Assembly (NCBI RefSeq): GCF_001592105.1
Contig: NZ_BCWE01000002.1
Span: forward strand, 186,001-250,000
Direction of reading: 5' to 3'
From: Desulfolucanica intricata
GTDB lineage: Bacteria > Bacillota > Desulfotomaculia > Desulfotomaculales > Desulfofarciminaceae
Length of the DNA: 64,000 nt
The notes beneath the pieces are model-generated. The model was not told where the DNA came from and searched no databases. It worked only from the letters and a program-made list of their open reading frames with translations. Below are positions 33,835 through 44,787 of this stretch, one piece after another (position 1 is the first letter of the stretch; each line of letters opens with the position of its first letter). A program made the translations under genes and the position numbers.

Positions 33835-36688
33835 ACGCCAGTTCCTTCTCTGGCTGAGAAATTGCAGCTGCCTTCCCCTGCTCCAAAACCTTCCTTAAAA
33901 ACCTGCCGGTGTGGGACTCCGGAACCTCGATTATTTCTTCAGGGGTACCGGTGGCTACCACCGTGCCTCCCTTATCTCCACCTTCCGGTCCCAGGTCGAT
34001 TATATAATCAGCAGTCTTAATTACATCCAGGTTGTGCTCGATAACTACCACCGTGTCCCCGGCTTCCACCAGGCGGTGCAGTACGTTTAACAGCCTGGCA
34101 ATGTCCGCCGTGTGCAGGCCGGTGGTAGGCTCGTCCAGGATGTAGAAGGTCTTGCCGTTAGAGCGGCGGGACAGCTCGGTGGCCAGTTTGACCCTCTGGG
34201 CCTCTCCCCCGGATAACTCCGGGGCCGGCTGCCCCAGGCGGATATAGCCCAGCCCCACATCCTGCATAGTCTGCAGCTTGCGGTGAATCTTCGGAATATG
34301 TTGAAAAAATTCCACGGCCTGCTCCACCGTCATATCCAGCACATCGGCAATACTCTTGCCCTTGTACTTAACCTCCAGAGTCTCCCGGTTGTAGCGCTGC
34401 CCCTTGCAAACCTCACACGGGACATATACATCAGGCAGGAAGTGCATTTCAATCTTGATAATACCGTCTCCCTGACAGGCCTCGCAGCGGCCGCCCTTAA
34501 CGTTAAAGCTGAACCGGCCCGGTTTGTAGCCCCGCACCCGGGCCTCCGGGGTCATGGCAAATAACTCACGGATATAGGTAAATACCCCTGTATAGGTAGC
34601 GGGATTGGAGCGGGGTGTCCGCCCGATGGGTGATTGATCCACATCAATAACCTTATCTAAATGCTTAATCCCCCGCACTTCCCGGCAGCTGCCCGGTTTA
34701 CTTCCGGCCCGGTGCAGCTCCTGGGCCAAAGTCTTATATAAAATTTCATTAACCAGGGTACTTTTCCCGGAGCCGGACACCCCGGTTACACAGGTAAACA
34801 CCCCCAGGGGAAACCGGACATCTATGCCTTTTAAGTTATGCTCGGCAGCACCGATCACCTCAATTACTTTCCCGTTGGGCTCCCGGCGCCCGGCAGGCAC
34901 GGCAATGAATTTCTTACCGCTTAAATACTGGCCGGTAAGGGATTTTTCGTTTTTTATAATCTCCTCTACCGGGCCCGCAGCCACCAGACGCCCGCCGTGC
35001 TCCCCGGCCCCCGGGCCTATATCAATAACATAGTCTGAGGCATATATGGTGTCTTCATCATGCTCCACCACAATTAAGGTATTTCCCAAATCCCTCAAGT
35101 GGCAGAGGGTCTGCAAAAGCCGCTCGTTATCCCGCTGGTGCAGGCCGATACTGGGCTCGTCTAAGATATATAAAACCCCCATCAGGCCCGCACCGATTTG
35201 CGTAGCCAGGCGAATACGCTGCGCCTCTCCACCGGAAAGGGTTCCGGCGGCCCGGTTTAAGGTCAGGTAATTTAACCCCACATTAACCAGAAAGCCCAGC
35301 CGTTCATTAATCTCTTTTAAAATCTGACGGGCAATAATTCGCTCCCGCTCAGTCAATTCCAGTTCCTGAAAAAAGGTTAAGGCCTCAGACACCGGTAAGC
35401 GGGTAACTTCATCAATAGATTTCCCACCCACCTTTACCGCCAGGACCTCCGGCTTTAACCGTGCCCCATTACAAACCGGGCACGGTCTGGTACTCATTAA
35501 CTGCTCAATCTCCGCCCGCATATGTTCGGAGGCTGTTTCCTTATACCGCCTCGCCAGATTATTAATAACTCCCTCAAAGGGCATGACATAATCATGCCTC
35601 CGCCCGTATACGTCAGTGTAACGTAACCGTACCCGTTCCTTTCCGGTGCCGTACAGAACGGCATTAAGCTGTTCCTCTGTTAAATCTTTCACCGGCGTAT
35701 CCAAACTAAAGCCATAATGTTGGGCCAGCCCCTCAAAAAACATGGCCGCAGTATTGCCCTTATGCCACCCCTCAATAGCTCCGCCGGCAATAGAAAGATT
35801 TCGATCCGGGATTACCAGGTCCGGGTCAACTTCCTTTTTTATCCCCAGCCCGGTACATTCCGGGCAGGCCCCGTAGGGACTGTTAAAGGAAAATAAGCGG
35901 GGGGTAATTTCAGACACACTGACCCCGCAGTCCACACAGGCAAAGTTCTCACTGAAGATCAGTTCTTCCCCGTCCACAATACTGACAGCGGCAATGCCGC
36001 CGCTCTCTTTAAGGGCGGTTTCCAGTGAGTCAGCCAGGCGCTTCTCCGCACCGGGCCGAATAATCACCCGGTCCACCACCACTTCAATAGTATGTTTCTT
36101 ATTTTTCTCCAGCTTAATATCCTCAGATAGCTCCCTGATTTCACCATCCACCCGCACCCGCACAAAGCCGCCGCGCCGGATGTCTTCCAGGAGCTTAACA
36201 TGCTCGCCCTTTCTCCCCCGCACCACCGGAGCCAACAGTACAAGCTTGGTGCGCTCGGGCAAAGCCATAAGCTGATCCACCATCTGCTGCACCGTCTGCC
36301 GGGTAATCGGTTTACCGCACCTGTGACAGTGGGGCCGGCCGGCCCGGGCGAAAAGCAGCCTTAAGTAATCATAAATCTCGGTCACGGTACCCACAGTGGA
36401 GCGGGGGTTGTTAGAAGTAGTCTTCTGATCAATGGATATAGCCGGTGACAGCCCCTCGATGTAATCTACATCCGGCTTGTCCATTTGCCCCAAAAACTGC
36501 CGGGCATAAGCCGACAGCGACTCCACATAACGGCGCTGCCCCTCGGCATAAATGGTATCAAAGGCCAGGGAAGATTTGCCGGACCCGGACAGGCCGGTAA
36601 TCACCACAAACTTATCCCGGGGTATCTCCACGTCAATATTTTTTAAGTTATGCACCCGCGCCCCTTTTACCACAATTTTGTCCTGCAT
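33833..36688 (-). CDS. uvrA: UvrA, excinuclease ABC subunit A
   Basis: 951 residues, full length. Damage-recognition ATPase. Walker A GLSGSGKS at about 32-39 and [10 protein letters not shown] in the second half, two signatures LSGGEAQR, zinc-finger cysteines (CVDCGVS...CPECTG and CEACQGDG...CEVCKG). Follows uvrB by 24 bases, so they form an operon. Confidence 0.96.
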   Translation of the reverse strand: MQDKIVVKGARVHNLKNIDVEIPRDKFVVITGLSGSGKSSLAFDTIYAEGQRRYVESLSAYARQFLGQMDKPDVDYIEGLSPAISIDQKTTSNNPRSTVGTVTEIYDYLRLLFARAGRPHCHRCGKPITRQTVQQMVDQLMALPERTKLVLLAPVVRGRKGEHVKLLEDIRRGGFVRVRVDGEIRELSEDIKLEKNKKHTIEVVVDRVIIRPGAEKRLADSLETALKESGGIAAVSIVDGEELIFSENFACVDCGVSVSEITPRLFSFNSPYGACPECTGLGIKKEVDPDLVIPDRNLSIAGGAIEGWHKGNTAAMFFEGLAQHYGFSLDTPVKDLTEEQLNAVLYGTGKERVRLRYTDVYGRRHDYVMPFEGVINNLARRYKETASEHMRAEIEQLMSTRPCPVCNGARLKPEVLAVKVGGKSIDEVTRLPVSEALTFFQELELTERERIIARQILKEINERLGFLVNVGLNYLTLNRAAGTLSGGEAQRIRLATQIGAGLMGVLYILDEPSIGLHQRDNERLLQTLCHLRDLGNTLIVVEHDEDTIYASDYVIDIGPGAGEHGGRLVAAGPVEEIIKNEKSLTGQYLSGKKFIAVPAGRREPNGKVIEVIGAAEHNLKGIDVRFPLGVFTCVTGVSGSGKSTLVNEILYKTLAQELHRAGSKPGSCREVRGIKHLDKVIDVDQSPIGRTPRSNPATYTGVFTYIRELFAMTPEARVRGYKPGRFSFNVKGGRCEACQGDGIIKIEMHFLPDVYVPCEVCKGQRYNRETLEVKYKGKSIADVLDMTVEQAVEFFQHIPKIHRKLQTMQDVGLGYIRLGQPAPELSGGEAQRVKLATELSRRSNGKTFYILDEPTTGLHTADIARLLNVLHRLVEAGDTVVVIEHNLDVIKTADYIIDLGPEGGDKGGTVVATGTPEEIIEVPESHTGRFLRKVLEQGKAAAISQPEKELA

Positions 36689-36712
36689 TATTTAAGCCTC
36701 CGCTCTTAAACA

Positions 36713-38734
36713 TTAATAAACAACCTCATCCGGTACGGCCGGTTTGATATTCTTAGCCCCCCGCAGTTTCAGCCGCAGTTCAATAATGGCATCCCGCAGC
36801 TGAGCAGCCCGCTCAAACTCAAGCTGCCGGGCAGCTTCCTTCATTTCCTTCTCCAGGCCGGCAATCATATGCTTTAAGTCCTTCTTGGACATCTTCTCTA
36901 CCTTAGTCACTGCCACATAAGGAGCCTTCGTTTCTGCAACCTTAGTGGCCTCTATTACATCCCGCACTGCCTTGCGGACAGTCTGCGGTGTAATTCCGTG
37001 TTTTTTATTAAAGGCAATCTGTTTCTTACGCCTGCGCTCTGTCTCTCTAATAGCCTTAGACATAGAATCGGTTACTTTATCGGCATACATAATTACTTTT
37101 CCCTCAGCATTACGGGCGGCCCGGCCAATGGTCTGAATCAGCGAGCGCTCAGAACGCAGGTAGCCCTCTTTATCGGCATCTAAAATAGCCACCAGGCTCA
37201 CCTCGGGTAAATCCAGGCCCTCCCGCAGCAGGTTAATCCCCACCAGCACATCAAAAACACCCAGGCGCAGGTCCCGCAGGATTTCCATCCGCTCAATGGT
37301 TTTAATATCAGAATGCAGGTAGCGTACCTTTATACCCGTTTCTTTAAAGTAATCAGTTAAATCCTCAGCCATTTTCTTAGTGAGAGTAGTAACCAGCACC
37401 CGCTCATCCCGCTCCAGGCGGAGGTGAATTTCACCCAGCAGGTCGTCAATCTGCCCGCGGGTAGGACGAATAATAATCTCCGGATCTACCAGCCCGGTAG
37501 GCCGGATAACCTGCTCCACCACCTGGTCCCGGCGCTTTAGCTCATACGGCCCGGGAGTTGCAGAGACATATATAACCTGATTTAATCTGCTCTCAAATTC
37601 GTCAAACTTAAGCGGACGGTTATCCAGGGCCGAAGGCAGGCGAAAACCGTGCTCAATTAAAGAACTCTTCCGGGATCTGTCCCCCTCATACATACCGCCG
37701 ACCTGTGGTACTGCCACGTGGGATTCATCAATAAACATAATAAAGTCCCTCGGAAAGTAATCCAACAGGGTATAGGGAGGCTGGCCCGGGGCCCGCCCGG
37801 TTAAATGCCGGGAATAGTTTTCAATACCCTGGCAGAAGCCCATCTCCCTCATTAACTCAATATCATAATTAGTGCGCTGCTCCAAACGCTGGGCCTCCAG
37901 GAGCTTATCCTGTGCCCTTAGCTCGGCCAATCTTTCTTCCAGCTCGGCCTCGATAGAGAGAATAGCCCGCTCCATTTTTTCCTGGGAGGTGGCATAGTGA
38001 CTGGCCGGAAAAACTGAAACATGCCGGCGCTCCCCGGTTATCTCACCGGTAAGCACATCAAATTCCACCAGCCGGTCCACCTCATCCCCAAAAAGCTCCA
38101 CCCGGATGGCCCGCTCAGTGGCAGCTACAGGAAAGATTTCAATTATATCACCACGCACCCGGAAGGTCCCCCGGGTGAAGTTAATGTCATTGCGCTCATA
38201 CTGAATATCTACCAGCTTGCGTAAAATAGCGTCTCGATCATATGTTCCTCCCTGGCGCAGGGAAAGCACCAGGGTGCTGTATTCCTCCGGGTCACCAAGA
38301 CCATAAATGCAGGAAACACTGGCCACAATAATTACATCCCGCCGCTCAAACAGAGCACAGGTGGCCGAGTGGCGCAGCTTGTCAATCTCATCATTTATTG
38401 AAGAATCTTTTTCAATATAGGTATCGGTCTGCGGAATATAAGCCTCCGGCTGGTAATAGTCATAATAACTGACAAAGTATTCCACAGCATTCTCCGGAAA
38501 AAACTCCTTAAACTCACTGCACAGCTGAGCCGCCAAAGTTTTATTCGGTGCCAAAACCAGGGCGGGCCGCTGAACAGCTTCAATAACCTTGGCCATGGTA
38601 TAAGTTTTACCGCTTCCGGTTACTCCTAAAAGTATCTGGTTTTTATAGCCCTTGTCCAAGCCGCGAACAAGCTCGCTTATAGCCCTGGGCTGGTCTCCCC
38701 GGGGCTCAAAATCAGATTTCAACTTAAATTTCAT
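36713..38734 (-). CDS. uvrB: UvrB, excinuclease ABC subunit B
   Basis: 673 residues. Damage-verification helicase. Walker A GVTGSGKT at about 37-44, the strand-probing hairpin [22 protein letters not shown], helicase motif VI IGRAARN, and a C-terminal UVR domain ([16 protein letters not shown]) that meets UvrC. ATG at 38734 is selected since AGGA lies eight bases upstream; the longer frame to 38764 adds a poor peptide. Confidence 0.95.
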   Translation of the reverse strand: MKFKLKSDFEPRGDQPRAISELVRGLDKGYKNQILLGVTGSGKTYTMAKVIEAVQRPALVLAPNKTLAAQLCSEFKEFFPENAVEYFVSYYDYYQPEAYIPQTDTYIEKDSSINDEIDKLRHSATCALFERRDVIIVASVSCIYGLGDPEEYSTLVLSLRQGGTYDRDAILRKLVDIQYERNDINFTRGTFRVRGDIIEIFPVAATERAIRVELFGDEVDRLVEFDVLTGEITGERRHVSVFPASHYATSQEKMERAILSIEAELEERLAELRAQDKLLEAQRLEQRTNYDIELMREMGFCQGIENYSRHLTGRAPGQPPYTLLDYFPRDFIMFIDESHVAVPQVGGMYEGDRSRKSSLIEHGFRLPSALDNRPLKFDEFESRLNQVIYVSATPGPYELKRRDQVVEQVIRPTGLVDPEIIIRPTRGQIDDLLGEIHLRLERDERVLVTTLTKKMAEDLTDYFKETGIKVRYLHSDIKTIERMEILRDLRLGVFDVLVGINLLREGLDLPEVSLVAILDADKEGYLRSERSLIQTIGRAARNAEGKVIMYADKVTDSMSKAIRETERRRKKQIAFNKKHGITPQTVRKAVRDVIEATKVAETKAPYVAVTKVEKMSKKDLKHMIAGLEKEMKEAARQLEFERAAQLRDAIIELRLKLRGAKNIKPAVPDEVVY

Positions 38735-38830
38735 CTCAATCATCCTAACAAAAATGAATTTCAACGTATTATTATATCATAACTAAGTATTTTTGCATTA
38801 ATATCTACCCGGTAATTTTAGAAAGCTCAT

Positions 38831-38893
38831 AAGGGTATTAACACAATAAAGACACCTCGGTACACCGGGCATCTTTATTGTGTTAATACCCTT
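38831..38893. repeat. 22-bp perfect inverted repeat upstream of uvrB
   Basis: Arms 38831-38852 and 38872-38893 are perfect complements, with a 19-base inner segment that itself can pair (CGGT/ACCG). There is no T tract on the minus side. It may end transcription of the small gene at 38908, or affect uvrB expression just downstream. Confidence 0.65.
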
Positions 38894-38907
38894 TAAGCCA
38901 TCGTTAA

Positions 38908-39069
38908 TTACTTTTTATCTTTCTTGGGTGAACACCACGGACCCCAACCGGGTCCTGCTCCCGGTTTATTTTTACCCCCCGGGCCATATCCCGGACCAAA
39001 ACCAGGGCCTTTTTTCTTTTTTTTACCAAACGGCCCTTTAGCAGGTGGTGGAGGACCAAATCCGTACAT
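38908..39069 (-). CDS. Gly/Pro/Lys-rich small protein
   Basis: 53 residues. ATG at 39069 with GGGAGTG six bases upstream. Sequence starts MYGFGPPPPAKGPFGKKKKK and continues with GPGFGPGYGPGG-type repeats and one Cys near the end. Not recognised; composition is like small spore-coat or wall-associated proteins. It lies just after a YjcZ-like gene on the same strand, separated by a hairpin (39107-39117/39129-39139). Confidence 0.55.
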   Translation of the reverse strand: MYGFGPPPPAKGPFGKKKKKGPGFGPGYGPGGKNKPGAGPGWGPWCSPKKDKK

Positions 39070-39106
39070 AATATCACTCCCAACGGTAATAACTTTGTGC
39101 TAAATT

Positions 39107-39139
39107 CTTTATGGGACCGCTTTATGCAGTCCCATAAAG
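39107..39139 (-). terminator. Hairpin between the two tiny genes
   Basis: CTTTATGGGAC (39107-39117) and GTCCCATAAAG (39129-39139), a perfect 11-bp stem with an 11-base loop. Weak T content follows, so it may be an attenuator or RNA stabiliser rather than a full terminator. Confidence 0.5.
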
Positions 39140-39168
39140 ATAACAAATTTAGCCTTACTTACTTAAAA

Positions 39169-39273
39169 CTATGCATCTACTCCGTAAAAATTTCCAAAGA
39201 AAGGCATTCCGAAAACTAAAAGGATAAGAATCAAGAAAATTATAAACCCGGGGAAGCCAAAGCCATCAGCCAT
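39169..39273 (-). CDS. YjcZ-like small hydrophobic protein
   Basis: 34 residues: a short Gly/Phe head (MADGFGFPGF), one hydrophobic stretch (IIFLILILLVFG) and a polar end. AAGGAGG nine bases before ATG at 39273 is a perfect ribosome binding site; an ATG six bases earlier is too close to it. Size and form fit YjcZ/SscA-type sporulation proteins of Firmicutes; this is by pattern only. A 7-bp hairpin (39305-39325) lies in its leader. Confidence 0.6.
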   Translation of the reverse strand: MADGFGFPGFIIFLILILLVFGMPFFGNFYGVDA

Positions 39274-39384
39274 TTTCATATTCCTCCTTAAATTTTTGTT
39301 TTTTATAGGGCCGTTTCCGCCCTATCTTAACAACAATATATTCTCAAATACATAAAATTGTTACAAATTAACAAATATAAAGAC

Positions 39385-39416
39385 AAAAAACCTGTGCCGG
39401 TAGCACAGGTTTTTTT
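39385..39416. terminator. Terminator after ald
   Basis: AAAAAACCTGTGC (39385-39397) and GCACAGGTTTTTT (39403-39415), 5-base loop. Works in both directions; the minus-strand ald ends 32 bases away. Confidence 0.88.
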
Positions 39417-39447
39417 GTTTATTCTTTTAATAAACTTTCACTCTTCA

Positions 39448-40596
39448 TTAAGCAGTCCAGGTTTTTAATTCGGCAGGAACATCAATTATTTTATTAAGCG
39501 GTGTATATTCTAAATTCAGGCTTTCAGCAACTGCCTTATAGGTTACTTTACCGTCAATAACATTAACTCCACGGGCCAGAGCCGGGTCTTCTTTAACAGC
39601 TGCTTCATAGCCTTTATTAGCCAGCTTCAAGGCGTAGGGCAGAGTTGAGTTGGTTAAAGCAAAGGTGGAAGTTCTGGCTACCGCACCGGGCATGTTGGCT
39701 ACACTGTAGTGTACTACGCCGTACTTTTCATAAGTGGGATTGGCATGGGTAGTTACCCTGTCACTGGTCTCCACACAGCCACCCTGGTCAATGGCTACGT
39801 CTACGATAACCGAACCCGGAGTCATTTCCTTAACCATATCTTCGGTTACAATCTTAGGAGCTTTAGCACCCGGAATCAGTACCGCACCAATCACTAAATC
39901 TGCTTCTTTAACAGCTTGCTTAACATTAAAACTGTTGGACATTAATGTCTTCAGGCGGGCACCGAAGACATCATTTAGGTAACGAAGGCGGTCCGGGTTC
40001 AAGTCAATAATAGTTACATCGGCTCCCAAACCCACAGCCATCTTGGCTGCATTTGTACCTACCACACCGCCGCCGATAATGGCAACCTTTGCAGGAAGTA
40101 CACCGGGTACGCCACCCAGAAGAACTCCTTTACCACCGTGAGGCTTTTCCAGGAATTGAGCACCAACTTGAACGGACATTCTGCCGGCCACTTCACTCAT
40201 GGGAGTTAAGAGCGGCAGAGAGCCATCTTCGGGCTGAATAGTTTCATAAGCAATACCTGTTACCTTTTTCTTTAAAAGAACCCGGGTTAACTCAGGCTCC
40301 GGAGCCAGGTGCAGATAAGTGAAAAGCAGCTGTCCTTCTTTAAATAAATCATATTCCTGAGCAATGGGTTCTTTAACCTTGATAATCATATCTGCAGCAT
40401 CAAAAACTTCCTTCGGGCCGGCTAAAACTTCGGCTCCGGCAGCTTTGTATTCTTTATCTTCAATGCCGCTGCCCACACCGGCATTGGTTTCTATAACGAC
40501 CTTGTGGCCGTTTTTAACGAAAGCTTCTACACCTGCCGGAGTAACCGCTACTCGGTTTTCGTTATTTTTAACCTCTTTAGGTACACCGATTATCAT
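39448..40596 (-). CDS. ald: Alanine dehydrogenase
   Basis: 382 residues; NAD-dependent L-alanine to pyruvate and ammonia. N-terminal [20 protein letters not shown], substrate Lys in IIKVKEP and His in YLHLAPEPE, nucleotide fold [22 protein letters not shown]. Normal family length. Preceded on the same strand by an amino-acid permease gene 110 bases away, which suggests alanine uptake and catabolism. Confidence 0.95.
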   Translation of the reverse strand: MIIGVPKEVKNNENRVAVTPAGVEAFVKNGHKVVIETNAGVGSGIEDKEYKAAGAEVLAGPKEVFDAADMIIKVKEPIAQEYDLFKEGQLLFTYLHLAPEPELTRVLLKKKVTGIAYETIQPEDGSLPLLTPMSEVAGRMSVQVGAQFLEKPHGGKGVLLGGVPGVLPAKVAIIGGGVVGTNAAKMAVGLGADVTIIDLNPDRLRYLNDVFGARLKTLMSNSFNVKQAVKEADLVIGAVLIPGAKAPKIVTEDMVKEMTPGSVIVDVAIDQGGCVETSDRVTTHANPTYEKYGVVHYSVANMPGAVARTSTFALTNSTLPYALKLANKGYEAAVKEDPALARGVNVIDGKVTYKAVAESLNLEYTPLNKIIDVPAELKTWTA

Positions 40597-40707
40597 TGAA
40601 TTACCCCCTAATTTTATATTTATTATTTCCTAATAATTATTTAAATAATATCGCCTTTTTATCTAAAAAACCCGTCAATTTATTGCTCTAAAATATCACT
40701 CCATTGT

Positions 40708-42129
40708 CTAATATTCTGAAGCAGTTTCACTTTTTTGTACTTTTTTATTATTTTTATCCTCCGGCACTGTCCGGTTAAAACCAAAGGCATAGTAAGAAGC
40801 AAGCACTCCTCCAAACCAAACCGGCCCGACATAAAGGGCAACCCGGGTACCTTCGTCAAAAGCCATAAGCACCAGAATTGTAAGCAGCCCTGCCAGTGCC
40901 GCCCAGGAAGCATACGGCCAGAGGGGAGTCTTGTAGCTTAATTTTTCCACTTCTTCTTTAGACAACCCTCTGCGGAACTTAATTTGAACCAGGAGAATCA
41001 TCGACCAGATAAAGACGGCACCGATGGTAGCCACACTGGTAATATAAATAAATACTTTAGCCGGAGCGAGATAGTTCAATACAACACCGATCAGCATAAA
41101 AGCAGATGATACCAGAATAGCTATATACGGAACTTTGTTCTTACTTAAGTTGCTCAAAAAAGCAGGGGCATTTTTCTTTAATGACAAATCATATAACATT
41201 CTACCGGTACTGAACAGCCCGCTGTTGCAGGAAGAAAGTGCCGCGGTTAAAACTACGAAGTTAATAATCCCTGCTGCCGCCGGAATACCGATTTTGGCGA
41301 AGGTCAATACAAAGGGACTGCCGGTGGTGCCAATCTGATTCCAAGGGAAAATAGACATAATTACTACCAGGGCACCTACGTAGAAAATTAAAATTCTCCA
41401 GAGTACTTTATTAATGGCAGAAGGGATAGTCTTTTCAGGGTTTTGCGCCTCACCGGCGGTAACACCGATAAGTTCTACACCAAGAAAAGCAAAGGCTACC
41501 ATAACCATCGCCAAAAAGACCCCGCTTAAACCGTTGGCAAAGAAACCGCCGTTTGCCCACAGGTTAGAAAAACCCAATGCTACACCGCCATTGCCGATAC
41601 CAAACAAAATTATACCCAGGCCGATGAGAATCATTGCAATAATGGTAACTACCTTGATTAAAGCAAACCAGAACTCGAATTCACCAAAATATTTAACACT
41701 TATGAGGTTAATAAGGGTCATAGCCACTAAAGCACACAAAGCAGGGATCCACTGAGGAATATCCGGAAGCCAGTAGTTAACATAAACGCCAACGGCTGTA
41801 ATTTCCGCCATACAGGTTACGACCCACATAAACCAGTAAGTCCAACCGGTAAGATATCCGGCCAGCGGTCCAAAGAAGGTATGGGCATATGCACTGAAGG
41901 AACCGGAAACCGGATAGGACACAGCCAGTTCGCCAAGGGCCCGCATGACCATAAAAATCATCAGTCCACCAATGATATAAGATAAGGTAATCGCCGGGCC
42001 GGCGGTTTTTATGGCTGAGGCGGAACCTAAGAATAACCCTACCCCGATGGCCCCACCAATAGCAATTAATTGAATATGTCTTTCCTGAAGGCCGCGATGT
42101 AAACCCTCTGAATTTACTTGCTCCTGCAT
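40708..42129 (-). CDS. Amino-acid permease, CycA/AnsP/LysP-like APC family
   Basis: 473 residues, 12 helices. Contains the APC entry LQERHIQLIAIGGAIGVGLFLGS... and GELAVSYPVSGSF, and EAQNPEKTIPSAI in the mid loop. Closest style is D-alanine/glycine/serine permease CycA. Given ald next door, alanine is the likely substrate, by inference. Confidence 0.85.
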   Translation of the reverse strand: MQEQVNSEGLHRGLQERHIQLIAIGGAIGVGLFLGSASAIKTAGPAITLSYIIGGLMIFMVMRALGELAVSYPVSGSFSAYAHTFFGPLAGYLTGWTYWFMWVVTCMAEITAVGVYVNYWLPDIPQWIPALCALVAMTLINLISVKYFGEFEFWFALIKVVTIIAMILIGLGIILFGIGNGGVALGFSNLWANGGFFANGLSGVFLAMVMVAFAFLGVELIGVTAGEAQNPEKTIPSAINKVLWRILIFYVGALVVIMSIFPWNQIGTTGSPFVLTFAKIGIPAAAGIINFVVLTAALSSCNSGLFSTGRMLYDLSLKKNAPAFLSNLSKNKVPYIAILVSSAFMLIGVVLNYLAPAKVFIYITSVATIGAVFIWSMILLVQIKFRRGLSKEEVEKLSYKTPLWPYASWAALAGLLTILVLMAFDEGTRVALYVGPVWFGGVLASYYAFGFNRTVPEDKNNKKVQKSETASEY

Positions 42130-42435
42130 TACATAATCCTCCTCTTAAGATTTAGTTATCGGGAACATAGGAAATCTTTTAAAACCGTTTACGTTATCCC
42201 CCCTTTTTAGAAATTTCACACTTTATTCTTTGTCTATAATTTTCGACAATTTAGATAACACACCTTGACAGATTTTTTCCTCGAATTTTCAGATATTTAA
42301 CCTTTATTTATTATTTGCCTCGTAAATTTTTTATATTTTGACTTTTTATTAAGTTTTTGCTTCTACCAATATGTAGTGATTAAAAACAGCTCAAAATTAC
42401 GATATAATAAGTTAATAGTAAAGGGGAGACCTTCT
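42130..42435. promoter_or_regulatory. Divergent region between permease and PocR kinase
   Basis: A+T-rich, no gene. TATAAT at 42403-42408 with a weak TTAAAA 17 bases upstream is a fair promoter for the plus-strand kinase. A TTGTC/GACAA inverted repeat lies near 42228-42252. No clear permease promoter is called. Confidence 0.4.
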
Positions 42436-43683
42436 ATGAACAACTGTACAACCTTAGTTCAACTAATTGAAAAAGATAAATTCATTAAAATTATTGAAAG
42501 CTTCACTAATGCTACCGATATTACCATTGACATAAATGACTGCACCGGCTACCCGGTGGTGGAGCACTCTTTTTTCTACGGGTTTTGTAAGAAAATCCGA
42601 TCCACACCGAAGGGGCTGGAGCGCTGTATCCGCTCCAATGCGGAAATCGGTACTAAAACTAAAACTGCCGGTGATGTTTGTTTCGGAACCTGCCACACAG
42701 GGATTACCTTAATGGCTAAGCCTATTGTGGTAGACGGGCAGTATTGGGGCTCGCTGGCCTGCGGGCAGATGCACCTGGCTCCCCCTGATGAAAAGCAAAT
42801 TCAGGAGATGCTAAAAAATACTTCTGATTTAGGACTTGATCAGGAAGAACTGGTAAGGGATTATAAAAAAATTCAGGTGATTTCCCTGCAAAAATGCCGG
42901 GCCGCCGCCCAGCTAATTCACTTTGTAACCAGTTATATTACTGAGCTCATTTACCGGAGTAATATCAAGGATGAGCTGGCACAAAGGGAACTGCGCTCGG
43001 CCCGGGAGGCCACGGCCCGTGCTGAGTTGGAACACGCCCTGCGCATAGCTGAACTAAGAAATTTACAGGCCCAAATTAAACCCCATTTTTTATTTAACAC
43101 CCTGAACACCATCACCGGTTTGGTTACTCTGGGTGAAAATGAGAAGGCCTTAAAAAACTTATACGCCCTGTCCGGGCTTTTGCGCTATAATGTAGAACAG
43201 CCGAAAGAGCTGGTATCTGTCCGGGATGAACTGCGTTATGTTAAAAGTTATCTGCTGATCCAGAAGACCCGCTTTGATCAAAAAATGAATTTTATTTTTG
43301 ATATAGATGAAGACCTGATGGAGCTGACTATCCCGTTTCTAAGCATCCAGCCTCTGGTAGAAAACGCCTGCGGACACGGGCTGGAACCTAAAGAGGGAAC
43401 CGGAACTTTACGGATTACCGGGAGAGTATTGGAAGATAAGGCAGTAATTACGGTAATTGATGACGGGGTCGGTATTACACCGGAGAAACTAAAAGTAATT
43501 AATAACAGCTTTTCCGGACCTAATTTTGATCACGGGGTAGGTTTAAAAAATGTACACCGCCGGCTGCAGCTATATTTTGGCCCTGCCCACGGTGTACAAA
43601 TATACAGCTCACCGGAAGAAACCAGGGTAAGTATAAGCATACCGCTAATTCCGCCGGAGCAAGGAGAGTTACATTATGTATAA
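42436..43683 (+). CDS. PocR-domain sensor histidine kinase (LytS/YesM-type)
   Basis: 415 residues. N-terminal PocR sensory domain (about 1-165; FYGFCKKIRSTPKGLERCIRSN, CHTGITLMAKPIVVDGQYWG), a short coiled coil, then a kinase with the LytS/YesM phospho-acceptor box QIKPHFLFNTLNTI and ATP-binding box QPLVENACGHG and DDGVGITPEKL. No membrane helix, so it is a cytosolic sensor. GGGGAG seven bases before ATG at 42436. Overlaps the response-regulator gene by 8 bases. Confidence 0.88.
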   Translation: MNNCTTLVQLIEKDKFIKIIESFTNATDITIDINDCTGYPVVEHSFFYGFCKKIRSTPKGLERCIRSNAEIGTKTKTAGDVCFGTCHTGITLMAKPIVVDGQYWGSLACGQMHLAPPDEKQIQEMLKNTSDLGLDQEELVRDYKKIQVISLQKCRAAAQLIHFVTSYITELIYRSNIKDELAQRELRSAREATARAELEHALRIAELRNLQAQIKPHFLFNTLNTITGLVTLGENEKALKNLYALSGLLRYNVEQPKELVSVRDELRYVKSYLLIQKTRFDQKMNFIFDIDEDLMELTIPFLSIQPLVENACGHGLEPKEGTGTLRITGRVLEDKAVITVIDDGVGITPEKLKVINNSFSGPNFDHGVGLKNVHRRLQLYFGPAHGVQIYSSPEETRVSISIPLIPPEQGELHYV

Positions 43684-44749
43684 ATTAATAATTGCTGAAG
43701 ATGAAGAACTGGAGCGCCGGGTGCTGCAGCATACCCTTAGAGACTACGACCTGCCTCTTTCCGTGGTGGGTGAAGCCGCTACCGGCCGGGAAGCTGTCCG
43801 GCTGGCCGGGGAGCTTACCCCGGACATTATTATCATAGATATAAAAATGCCGGGGTTGAACGGGCTTAAGGCTGTAGAACAAATTAAAAAGATAAAACCG
43901 GACATAGAGGTTATAATCCTTACAGCCTACGGAACTTTTGCCTACTCTCAGCAGGCAATTAAGCTAAAAGTAGCCGATTACCTGCTAAAGCCCGTTCAAC
44001 CGGAGGAATTACTGGAGTGTCTAAAGAAGGTTATCAAACAGCTGAAAGAAAAGAGACAAACCCCGGGCCCGGTTTTTGATATGACTCCCAGCCTGGAATT
44101 TAATATAAATGACCTGGTGGAACAGATTAAGAGTTGTAATCAGGTTAAAGCCAGGCAGACTGTTCTCCGGGCCGTAGAAAACTTTTTATCTGAAAAGAAG
44201 GAAAACCCACCCCACCGGCTGGCTTCCTTCGCCTTTGAACTTTTGGTGATCTGCTCTCAAAGCTTATATGCCACCGACATGTCCCGGGATAAATTATCTG
44301 CACTGGAAAAGGAATTTGCCGAAGAAATAAAAACCATCTCCTCTCCCCGGCAGCTGCGCAGCTGGGCAGAAAAAATGGTTTTTTCAATGATTGTCTTTCT
44401 AAAAGAGTCCTTATTAACCGGGGAACAGCTTATTATAAAGCGGGCTCAGGAATATATTCTAAAAAATTATCAAAATGAAATCACCTTGAGCCAGGTGGCA
44501 GCCCATGTTCACTTAAGCAACTCCTATTTCAGCCGCTTTTTTAAACGCAAAACAGGCAGCAGCTTTGTTGAATACCTGGGTAAGTTGAGGTTAAAAGAGG
44601 CACGTAAACTGCTTGTTTCCAGCGACCGGTCCATTGATGAAATTGCCCTGGCCGTGGGTTTTAAAAATAACAGCTACTTTACTTCAGTATTCAAGAAATA
44701 TGAAGGTATAACCCCCTCCGAATATAGAATCAAAGCCACCAATTTATAA
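43676..44749 (+). CDS. YesN-type response regulator with AraC DNA-binding domain
   Basis: 357 residues. Receiver domain 1-120 (DIIIIDIKMPGLNG with the phosphoryl Asp; KPVQPEEL), an intermediate helical part, and two AraC helix-turn-helix repeats at the end (LSQVAAHVHLSNSYFSRFFK, IDEIALAVGFKNNSYFTSVF). Partner of the PocR kinase by overlap. Target is unknown; the divergent permease and ald are close candidates. Confidence 0.9.
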   Translation: MYKLIIAEDEELERRVLQHTLRDYDLPLSVVGEAATGREAVRLAGELTPDIIIIDIKMPGLNGLKAVEQIKKIKPDIEVIILTAYGTFAYSQQAIKLKVADYLLKPVQPEELLECLKKVIKQLKEKRQTPGPVFDMTPSLEFNINDLVEQIKSCNQVKARQTVLRAVENFLSEKKENPPHRLASFAFELLVICSQSLYATDMSRDKLSALEKEFAEEIKTISSPRQLRSWAEKMVFSMIVFLKESLLTGEQLIIKRAQEYILKNYQNEITLSQVAAHVHLSNSYFSRFFKRKTGSSFVEYLGKLRLKEARKLLVSSDRSIDEIALAVGFKNNSYFTSVFKKYEGITPSEYRIKATNL

Positions 44750-44772
44750 ACTTTAAACCGGTGGCTTATTAT
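44733..44772 (+). terminator. Terminator after the response regulator
   Basis: AAGCCACC (44733-44740) and GGTGGCTT (44760-44767) with a T-rich tail; the left arm covers the last codons of the gene. Confidence 0.7.
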
Positions 44773-44787
44773 TTATCGCCCCTCTTT

